The notes beneath the pieces are model-generated. The model saw nothing but the letters and a program-made list of their open reading frames with translations, was not told the origin of the DNA and made no database searches. A stretch of 33,261 bases of DNA from Thermoguttaceae bacterium (GTDB lineage Bacteria > Planctomycetota > Planctomycetia > Pirellulales > Thermoguttaceae): positions 1-33,261 of the forward strand of contig JAGBDD010000170.1 of assembly GCA_017937685.1 (NCBI GenBank), in the 5' to 3' direction. A program made the position numbers and the translations under genes. How positions within the stretch are numbered: position 1 is the stretch's first letter; every line of letters starts with the position of its first letter. Shown here one piece after another: positions 1 through 6,961 of the stretch.

Positions 1-221
1 GAAAATGGATTGTTTCGCAACCGGCGGAAACGCGCCCGTCGACCGCCGGAAAGCCGCCGAGCGTCCCGGTAAACGCGTTTGCGTATTAGTAATTTCTTTG
101 AATTTGAGCCGTTTCAGCTCTTTCAGACGTAATCGAGACGCAAACGCGTTTACCGGGACGCTCGGCGGCTTTCCGGCGGTCGACGGGCGCGTTTCCGCCG
201 GTTGCGAAACAATCCATTTTC
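1..221. repeat. Perfect 84-bp inverted repeat with 53-bp spacer
   Basis: Bases 1-84 are the exact reverse complement of 138-221, with no mismatch in the arms; the spacer is 85-137. The left arm begins at the first base of the window, so the repeat may extend further left. No transposase or IS end was recognised in it. It lies directly upstream of the gene at 291. Perfect arms of this length mean a recent insertion (MITE-like or other foldback element), a structured leader, or a foldback assembly artefact if this is a contig end. Confidence 0.9.
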
Positions 222-260
222 CATCTCGATTAAACCGTTTCGCGACTCCGGTTTTTCCGT

Positions 261-281
261 TACAATGCGAGCGTTAGGAGG
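261..281 (+). promoter_or_regulatory. Possible -10 box and Shine-Dalgarno of the 291 gene
   Basis: TACAAT at 261-266 resembles a -10 box, but no convincing -35 lies 16-18 bp upstream. A strong purine-rich Shine-Dalgarno (AGGAGG-like, about 276-282) precedes the ATG at 291 with normal spacing, and this decides the start. A near copy of the same TACAATGCGA string occurs at 1444-1453. Confidence 0.4.
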
Positions 282-290
282 AGCCGCAAA

Positions 291-1007
291 ATGAAAACCG
301 CTTGCAATTATCAAAACTTCAACCGAGGTCGGCTCGTCGCCGCGTGGATTTGGAACGTCGTCTCGGCGCGACCCGACGGCTTGGAACGCGGACGCAAAAC
401 GAGCGTCAACCCGGCGGCGCTCTACCGTCGCGCTTCCGACTTGGGGCTCGACTCCGGTTTTATCAACCGAACCGCGCGTTGGAACTTTCCCGACCTCGAC
501 CTCCGCGACAACGTCTGGAAGATTCCACGCCAACCTGAGTTTCATCTTTACGAAAAGGAGGCGGACGGCGAACTCGGGCGCGATTTCAACGATTGGGCGT
601 ATTTTCTGTTCGCCAAAGAAGGACGCGTTCCCGTTTCGGTTTTCAAAGATTACGCGAAGCAAATCGGCGTCGACTTCCGAACGCTTCGGCAAGCGGCGCG
701 AGCGTTGCGCCTCGACACGATCCAAGGCGACGACGGCAAGTATTACTGGGTAAGACGGGACAAGTTCGCGTTCTCGGACGTCGTCGAAATCGTCGCCGGA
801 AAGCTGTACGAAAGATACTTTGAAAACAACCCGAACAAATTTTTGTTCACGCCGCCAAAAATCGTTAGAATCGAGGAGCTGCCGGACGTCCCGTCGACGC
901 GGTTGATTGTCGACGCGGCGCTGAACCGCTTGCTCGCCGAAGGCTTGGCGAAGACGCATATCTTTTTCGACGCGAACGCCAACGAAGACCGCGAAGGATT
1001 TTATTAA
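291..1007 (+). CDS. Hypothetical protein with a winged-helix-like C-terminal half
   Basis: This 238-residue protein has a good Shine-Dalgarno and I do not recognise it as a named family. Residues about 105-150 (starting at GRVPVSVFKDYAKQIG, then RTLRQAARAL and a GKYYWV strand) read like the small winged-helix module found at the C-terminus of some plasmid or phage primase/RepA-type proteins, which suggests DNA binding. The N-terminal third (RGRLVAAWIWNVV, then PDLDLRDNVW) has no recognisable motif, and there is no signal peptide or membrane segment. It starts 70 bp after the perfect inverted repeat and ends 1 nt before the ORF at 1009. It is probably an element-borne regulator or replication accessory, but that is inference. 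Confidence 0.6.
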   Translation: MKTACNYQNFNRGRLVAAWIWNVVSARPDGLERGRKTSVNPAALYRRASDLGLDSGFINRTARWNFPDLDLRDNVWKIPRQPEFHLYEKEADGELGRDFNDWAYFLFAKEGRVPVSVFKDYAKQIGVDFRTLRQAARALRLDTIQGDDGKYYWVRRDKFAFSDVVEIVAGKLYERYFENNPNKFLFTPPKIVRIEELPDVPSTRLIVDAALNRLLAEGLAKTHIFFDANANEDREGFY

Positions 1008-1008
1008 A

Positions 1009-1251
1009 ATGAAAAAACAAGAAACGCCCGCTCAACCGCAAGTCGTTCCCACCGCCGTCGCCGACGTCTTAACGCGTCCGCTCAAAACCGCCGCGCACTC
1101 GAAAGCAAACGGGTTCGGAGCGACGCTTTTCTCCGCGTTCGCTCGGAACCGGCTCCCCGCGCAACCGAAAGCGGACGGGCGCGAAGCGGCGCTTTTCCCG
1201 ACGATGAAACGCGCTTGCCTTTGCCGCGTCGCCCCATCGCCGCCCAATTAA
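1009..1251 (+). CDS. Small hypothetical protein, possibly truncated
   Basis: This 80-residue ORF starts 1 nt after the previous stop, which suggests translational coupling. The first 25 residues (MKKQETPAQPQVVPTAVADV and on) look like a normal soluble N-terminus. From about residue 30 the composition becomes Ala/Arg-rich, and the DNA contains two imperfect copies of a ~32-bp unit (about 1100-1132 and 1168-1200). That pattern suggests a gene truncated and fused to intergenic repeat DNA. No domain was recognised. Existence as a real protein is uncertain. Confidence 0.35.
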   Translation: MKKQETPAQPQVVPTAVADVLTRPLKTAAHSKANGFGATLFSAFARNRLPAQPKADGREAALFPTMKRACLCRVAPSPPN

Positions 1252-1777
1252 CCCGGTTTCACGCTCGATTAAATCTTGCGCATTCCCGAACGACGGCGCG
1301 GCAAAGCGACTGAAAAGCCGGAGCTTTTCGGGCGACGGCTAGAAACGAGCGATAAACGCCTTTACCCCAACGCCTCGACGTTCTACGCGCCCAACGCAAT
1401 CTTCTTTCCGCTCCGATCCCCCCTTGCGTTCCAACCTCTCGTTTACAATGCGAACGCGAGGGACGCCGCCGTTCTTTAAACTCCGCTTATGTTTTCGAAT
1501 TACTAGCCTAACGATGTTTAATTTTAACGCTGTAATTTGAGGAGGACGAGGTGAGACGTTGCGATAAAGGTTCTACCTGGCGTCAACCTTACAAGATCGT
1601 TGAAATATTTTGTTTATATAAAAATGTCGTCGAAACACGACGACGAAGCAATACGACTTAAAAAATTTTTGTCGTTTTAAGGTTAATGAATCACGTAATT
1701 TTAAAACAATTGCGCAATGTTTATACAGCAGGTAAGTATAAAGGCGGCGCGTTATGATAAACTGTTAAAAGCCGTAG
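1252..1777. other. 526-bp intergenic region, AT-rich in its second half
   Basis: The first part (to about 1480) has the base composition of the neighbours and a TACAAT at 1444-1449. From 1490 it becomes distinctly AT-rich. It contains one small ORF with a strong Shine-Dalgarno (1551-1661) and an A/T-rich imperfect hairpin (1653-1675). No larger gene is supported. Confidence 0.6.
1551..1661 (+). CDS. Possible 36-residue small ORF (GTG start)
   Basis: A GTG codon at 1551 is preceded by a strong GAGGAGG Shine-Dalgarno (about 1539-1546) and opens a 36-codon frame ending in TAA at 1659-1661. The predicted peptide starts VRRCDKGSTWRQPYKIVEIF; it is basic and has no obvious membrane segment. The only support is the ribosome-binding site in an otherwise AT-rich gap beside the Gabija genes. 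It could be a leader peptide, a small toxin or chance. Confidence 0.3.
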   Translation: MRRCDKGSTWRQPYKIVEIFCLYKNVVETRRRSNTT

Positions 1778-3568
1778 TTAAAAATCGCTCGATTCTTTTT
1801 CGCTCGGTATTATTTTCTTCAAGAAACTTGACGGGGCGCGTAGTTTTCCGTTGAGAATGCGCGAATAAAGGAAAACGCACGTTTTCCGCGCTCGACTTAT
1901 CGAAACGAAACATACGCGACATTCGGCGGCAAGATCCTCCGGCGTTTTAGCGTGAAAATCGGGCAAAGAGCCCTCCTCCATATTGAGCATAATCACCGCG
2001 TCAAATTCAAGGCCTTTCGAGCTGTGGCGCGTCGTTACGACTAGGCGATCGCCGACGTCGCCCAAATTCAAGATCGACGAAAGCGGAGCGACGGAATACT
2101 CCTCGCGAATATTGTTTTCGAGCTTTTGGAGGTTTTCTCGTTCGCTTTCGTCGAAAATCTCGAAGAGCGAAAATGCCTTCTCCATATATTCGAACCAATT
2201 TAAAAGCGATTCCTTGTATCTCGCGCTTTCAATGAGACGGCGGTAAATCGACTTGCGAAGAGGCAAAAGTTCAACCTCGGAAATCGCGCCGCGTTGAGAA
2301 CAACGGAGAAACGCCGTCCAAGTCGCGCAAATTTCGTCAAACGACGCTTGAAATTTATCCAACGTCCATTGAGCGCACGATTGAAGCCAAAAGAAGAGTT
2401 CGGTACGCCGAAATTTCGGGCGCGCCAGGTAAACGGAAATCCCTCGTTGGGCGCATCGTCGACGCAGATTTCGAGCGTCTTCCTGGTATTTCGTTAAGAC
2501 GGCGATTTTTCCGAGCGAAACGCCTTCGTTGCGGAAGCGTTCGACGAAATCTAGCGCCGCGTCGTACTGCGTTTCCATACCTCCGGCGCATTCGAGAGTT
2601 ATGAATTCTGCTTCGAGTTCTTTGGCGGCGCCGACGGCTGCGTATCGCGAACGCTGCGTCGCGTTTGTGGACGATAAAACGCGCTCGCTCGCGTCGATAA
2701 TCGCTTGCGGACTACGGTAATTCTTAGTTAAGCGGAAAGTTTCGACGCCGGGAAGTCGAGCGAGTTCGTTTAAGTACTCCGGCGACGCGCCTTGGAAACC
2801 GTAAATCGATTGATCCGGGTCGCCGACAGCAAAAATCTTTACGTTGGTTCGCGTAAGAAGCGTTAATATAATTTCGTGCGAAACGAGTCCAAAATCTTGG
2901 TATTCGTCAACAAGGATCCAAGGGAACTTTGCTTCGACCGCGCGGCGAACGTATTCCTCCTCGCGAAGTAAAACCGCCGAGTATTTTAAGAGATGAAGGA
3001 AGTCGAGATAAGAACGATTATGTAAAAACTTTGCAAACTCCACCGTCGCTTCGTGAAGCAACAAATTCTTGGAAACCTTTAAATCTACGCAACTTATACG
3101 GTTTTTAAAGAGATTAACGCGTTCAGCGTCAACGCTCTTGCGATTAAAACAAGCGAAACGTTGATTTTCCCGGATAAAATCATTAAAAAGACAATCAAGT
3201 TTCTTTTCGGAAATAACGTCTAACGCTTGCGGAACCCCATACTTCGGATACAACGGAGCGAACGGCGCGAGTATTTCCGCCCAGCAAAAGGAGTGAAACG
3301 TGCCTAAGAAAATATTCTTACGTTTCTTGCAGCCTAAGTCGCGTAGACGATTCTTAAATTCGCGCGCCGCTTCAACGTTGTACGTCAAACACGCCAACCC
3401 TCGACGCGGATTGGACGTTTCGCTCAAAATTTGCGCGACTTTCGACGTTAAAACGCGCGTTTTGCCACTGCCGGGACCCGCGAGCACGACGGCGGAACCT
3501 TGCGCGGCCAACGCGCGACGTTGGTCTTCGTCGAGCGAAATGGAAACGATGGAGCGACGTTCGGTCAA
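1778..3568 (-). CDS. gajB: Gabija GajB-like UvrD/Rep-family helicase
   Basis: This 596-residue superfamily 1A DNA helicase has all its motifs: Q-motif-like SLDEDQRRAL, Walker A GPGSGKT (31-37), TYNVEAAREF (Ia), GTFHSF, Walker B VDEYQDF, GDPDQSIYGFQGA (III), NYRSPQAI (IV), TRHSSKGLEFD (V) and SISRAR (VI). It is therefore probably an active ATPase. In Gabija, GajB works with the GajA nuclease against phage DNA, and an OLD-TOPRIM gene followed by a UvrD-like gene is the defining arrangement. The start is a TTG overlapping the upstream gajA stop (TTGA, 3565-3568), which points to coupled translation; a GAGG Shine-Dalgarno lies just upstream. At 596 residues it is somewhat longer than the ~500 usual for GajB. 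Without gajA it could pass for a generic UvrD helicase. Confidence 0.87.
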   Translation of the reverse strand: MTERRSIVSISLDEDQRRALAAQGSAVVLAGPGSGKTRVLTSKVAQILSETSNPRRGLACLTYNVEAAREFKNRLRDLGCKKRKNIFLGTFHSFCWAEILAPFAPLYPKYGVPQALDVISEKKLDCLFNDFIRENQRFACFNRKSVDAERVNLFKNRISCVDLKVSKNLLLHEATVEFAKFLHNRSYLDFLHLLKYSAVLLREEEYVRRAVEAKFPWILVDEYQDFGLVSHEIILTLLTRTNVKIFAVGDPDQSIYGFQGASPEYLNELARLPGVETFRLTKNYRSPQAIIDASERVLSSTNATQRSRYAAVGAAKELEAEFITLECAGGMETQYDAALDFVERFRNEGVSLGKIAVLTKYQEDARNLRRRCAQRGISVYLARPKFRRTELFFWLQSCAQWTLDKFQASFDEICATWTAFLRCSQRGAISEVELLPLRKSIYRRLIESARYKESLLNWFEYMEKAFSLFEIFDESERENLQKLENNIREEYSVAPLSSILNLGDVGDRLVVTTRHSSKGLEFDAVIMLNMEEGSLPDFHAKTPEDLAAECRVCFVSISRARKTCVFLYSRILNGKLRAPSSFLKKIIPSEKESSDF

Positions 3569-5505
3569 CGTTGAACCTCGACTTTCGTTTTAGCGACTTT
3601 AGCTTTAATTTGCAGGAGCGCTTGCCGGATATATTCGGGCGGCGTTAATTGGCGCGCATAGGTCGCTAAGCGTTGCGCAAACCGCCCTTTGCCAATTTCT
3701 TTAATTTTGGAAAGACAAGCCTTATATTGTCCCGAGGTTAATTCGGTAGCGAAATGTTCTTTCTGTTTCTCGCCGCCTTCGGTTAGTTCGTTGAAAACTT
3801 GAATGATCGTTTGGCGTTTTTGTTCCGCTACGTTTGCTGCGAAAATATCGGTTTCTAGCGTTGTTTCGCCAACGAAGAAGTCGTATTGGGCTAACAACGC
3901 GCGTTGTTTGCTGGTTGAAATTGAAAACGTATAAGCTTCCCATTCTTCGTCTTGAAAAGAGGACTCGCATAACTTGAACGCGCGAATAAGACCGAGAAAC
4001 GCTTGCGGAAAACCCGGATCGGGATTGCCGTCGGTAATCGCGACGCAAGGAAGGCCCAACGCTTGCGCAAAACGCCAATAAGGCTTGAAATTCGTCGACG
4101 CGATATTGCAAACGACGACGCCGAATCGATCGAGTTCGAAACCAAGGCCTTCGGCAAAACGCGGAAGCAGGTACTCCTCCGCGTAACCTTCGACAAAAAC
4201 AACGCCTTTGGCCATATAGATTTCCCCTCGGTTGACGTCGATATAACGCGCAAGATCGTCAAGTTCCCGAGGTTCAAGGTTTAAATCCGCCGTCGTTTTC
4301 ACGTCGGTTCCGCTCGACGTCTCAAGCAAGCGAACGATCGACTTAACGTCCGCGACGGCCGATATATGCGTCGAATGCGTCGTCGTAATTACCGGCGCCT
4401 TGCAGTCTTTGATGAAGTGTTTGTAAAGCAAACGTTGATAAATCGGATGCAAATGCGCTTCCGGCTCCTCGACCGCGAGAATCGTAACGCCGTTCGAGCC
4501 GAATATTTCCGACATAACGCGATATAGATCGGGATAACCGTCGCTCATTTCATCCCCTTGCAATTCGTAATCGTTTGCCGCCGTTTTTCGATAAAATCGC
4601 GTCGCCAACTCTTGGTTTTTCCGGGCGAGACGTTCGTATTTGTCGACGTCCAAAAAGGGGGGAACCGTCGAATCTTGGAGTTGCAATAGAACGAGCGCGA
4701 CGTAAAGAACGTTGTCGACGCCCAAACTTGCGTCGTAAGTTTCGCGTCCGTCGATCAACGGGCGCAACGCGTAAAGAAGTTTGCTCGCGTCGGCGTTCGT
4801 CGTTCTTAGCGACACGTCGAAACCGTTGCGATCGGAGGCGAGAATCACGTTGATTCGCTCCTTTAAACAGTTTTCTAGACTTTGAATTTGAGCGACTTGC
4901 AATACGCTTCGCCCGGTCGAATCCAATCTTTGCGCAATATCTGTTAGGGCTTCTTTACTTGGCGCGTATTTTTGTTTAAGAACTTGCGTTAACGGCGACG
5001 TTCGCGGCGAGCGCATTTCGGCCTCGACGTCGCGGATTGCTTTAATGACTTTGATATTAAGAACTTTGCGATCTTCGTAAGTAAAAGGGCGCGTTTCGTC
5101 GTCGCCTTTAAAGACGATAAAGCGGTAATCGCCGTTTTCGTCGGGATAAAAGCGATAGGTCAATTTTAGCGTTTCTTGACCGGAGTCGAGTATAACCGTC
5201 GCGTCGACCAACTGCGCCAAGAGGTCGAGATTATCCTCGTAATCGCTCAAATAAATCGAGATTTCAATTTCTTCGCCGTTTTCCATCGGCGCGTCGAGCC
5301 CGGCCCAAAAGTCGGATTCTTCGAGCGTCCGGTTTTTTTCGGAGAGCGTCGGGTCAAGGATTAACTACAACGCGCGCAATAAATTGCTCTTGCCGACGCC
5401 GTTTTCGCCGATAACGACTTGCCGCTTGTTTAAGCGAAAATCGACGGAACGAAAGTTGCGAAAGTTTTTAATTTGCACGCGACAAATATACGGTTGCGTT
5501 TTCAT
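3565..5505 (-). pseudogene. gajA: Gabija GajA-like OLD-family ATPase/TOPRIM nuclease, interrupted by an in-frame TAG
   Basis: The complete frame runs from ATG at 5505 and would encode 646 residues, but codon 47 is TAG (5365-5367). The first 46 codons carry the AAA/ABC N-terminal strand IKNFRNFRSVDF and Walker A GENGVGKS (33-40), and end at NLLRAL. Downstream, in the same frame, lie the ABC-like signature around LGVDN, Walker B AVEEPEAHLHP, H-loop TTTHSTHIS, and TOPRIM motifs FVEGYAEEYLLP and AITDG. A restart at ATG 5286 would give 573 residues without Walker A, so probably no ATPase. One base change (CAG to TAG) explains the lesion, and the rest of the gene shows no decay. It may be a recent inactivation, a readthrough site or a sequencing error. 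In Gabija, GajA is the ATP-regulated DNA-nicking subunit, followed directly by gajB as here. Confidence 0.85.
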
Positions 5506-5665
5506 TGGGCAAAGGTCGTATTTGTAAAAGGTGCGACGCGCAGTATTAAAACGTGTTATCGAAAATAAATTTAAGACCGGCGGCGGATGTTGGAAGAAAT
5601 TGTCTTACTTTTAGGTAAGCGCGTAAACATTGCGCCGACTTCTAATCCAAACGCACCTAAAATTT

Positions 5666-6859
5666 TTAATATTCGTAATAACCGCATTGGCTTCGTATTT
5701 CCGCTTCGTATTGGGCAACGTCGTATAGTATACTGTTGCAACCTTCAAAAAAATTAATTAGGGAAAACATATGTTCGTATGCATTTTTCAGATCGATAGT
5801 AACGTTAACGATTAAATATTCCAAACTATACGACGTAGGATAGCGGAAAGCGTCGCCGTTTGGATCGATTTGCGCGACTTCGCGCAAGTTTTTTTCCACA
5901 ATTTCTAAATAACTTAAATCCTGAGAAGTATCTTGGGCGTAACGAGAAAGGAACGGTTTCACGTTTTTCCAAAGATCGCGGAATAATCGATGGCTTCCTT
6001 GCTTTGCTCGGCAACTTGCGAAATATTCCACGCGAATAGAAAAAAGTTGTTTTATCGAAAGTTCGAGAGCGTTTCTTAATAAAAAAAGAACGGGAAACAT
6101 TCTATTTTTTAATAAAATACTATTGCAACGATGGAAAAGAAAATCGGCGGCGCCAAGACAACCGGCAAGTTTAGGATAAAACCCTGGATCGCCCCAAGGT
6201 TGCCATAAATAACAATTACCCCAACCATTTTTACCAAAGACAAAGAATTGAGGAACAAGACGATCGTCAAATTTGCTTTTGGCGTCGTCCGCGCCGCAAT
6301 TTAGACATTTTTCGATTAGGGCAACCGCTTGAAACATATTTTGAACAACGCCGAAATTATTTAAAAATTTATTTCTAAATTGGTTAAGAAACGCGGCGTT
6401 GAAAGGAAACCGAAACGTATCCGATTTAGGATCGACGCTTTCAAGCGAAGTTAAAAAAGCGGCTAACCACTCTTGCTCGTCTAAAGTAAGATAAGGTTCT
6501 TGACCGGCGACATATGCGTCGAAAAGTGAAGTCAAATTATGACCGCATTCTTCAAAAATTTTTTGAACATTGCGTTTTGAGGGTTGAACTCGACAATGAA
6601 GAGCTTTTAAGCCGAGTTCTAAACTATGCCTTGTTAAGTAGATAGCGGCAAAAAACCAACAATCTTGTTTTACGTTGTCGCTTTGTTCGTTTAATATTTC
6701 TTTCAATAAGACATAACCGCAACAAGCGTAATCGAAAGCCAACGACTTATAATCTTCAAACGGCTTTTTACTCCATTGAATCGCAACCTCGTATTCCGGA
6801 TAACGTAGAGCGAGAAAAGAATGTTCTTTTTCCGGTAACAACATATTTGAGTTTCTCAT
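5666..6859 (-). CDS. Two-repeat HEPN-like protein of unknown function
   Basis: This 397-residue protein is made of two related halves. Repeat 1 (about 72-152) has LTRHSLELGLKAL, GHNLTSLF and DPKSDTFRFP. Repeat 2 (about 257-341) has LLRNALELSIKQLF, SHRLFRDLW and DPNGDAFRYP. The R-x3-E-L-x-x-K helix followed by a (G/S)H-x-L helix and a D-P-x-x-D-x-F-R-(F/Y)-P segment resembles HEPN-fold proteins common in defence loci, many of which are RNases or toxin-like. I recognise the style, not a named family. The strict R-x4-6-H catalytic spacing is not obvious, so it may be a non-catalytic sensor. The gene is clearly more AT-rich than Mod/Res. It lies 102 nt after res and 160 nt before gajA. AGGAG lies about 15 nt before the ATG, rather far. 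Confidence 0.65.
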   Translation of the reverse strand: MRNSNMLLPEKEHSFLALRYPEYEVAIQWSKKPFEDYKSLAFDYACCGYVLLKEILNEQSDNVKQDCWFFAAIYLTRHSLELGLKALHCRVQPSKRNVQKIFEECGHNLTSLFDAYVAGQEPYLTLDEQEWLAAFLTSLESVDPKSDTFRFPFNAAFLNQFRNKFLNNFGVVQNMFQAVALIEKCLNCGADDAKSKFDDRLVPQFFVFGKNGWGNCYLWQPWGDPGFYPKLAGCLGAADFLFHRCNSILLKNRMFPVLFLLRNALELSIKQLFSIRVEYFASCRAKQGSHRLFRDLWKNVKPFLSRYAQDTSQDLSYLEIVEKNLREVAQIDPNGDAFRYPTSYSLEYLIVNVTIDLKNAYEHMFSLINFFEGCNSILYDVAQYEAEIRSQCGYYEY

Positions 6860-6961
6860 TGTGAAGTTTTAAATCTCCTATTCGAAATATGCTGCGTAAC
6901 ATGAGATTGCGTCGTCGCGATTTACCGCTCCGCGTCGACGCAACTCAAACATTAAAAAGCG

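Noticed and set aside
199-210. GGTTGCGAAA shared by the foldback arm and 22141-22150 as an att core
   Set aside because: Ten bases only, and similar strings are common in this sequence.
150-959. 269-codon minus-strand ORF
   Set aside because: Antisense to the 291 gene, which has a strong Shine-Dalgarno; Arg-rich and without motifs.
1653-1675. AT-rich imperfect hairpin as a gajB terminator
   Set aside because: There is no T run after the stem on the minus strand and the pairing needs a bulge.
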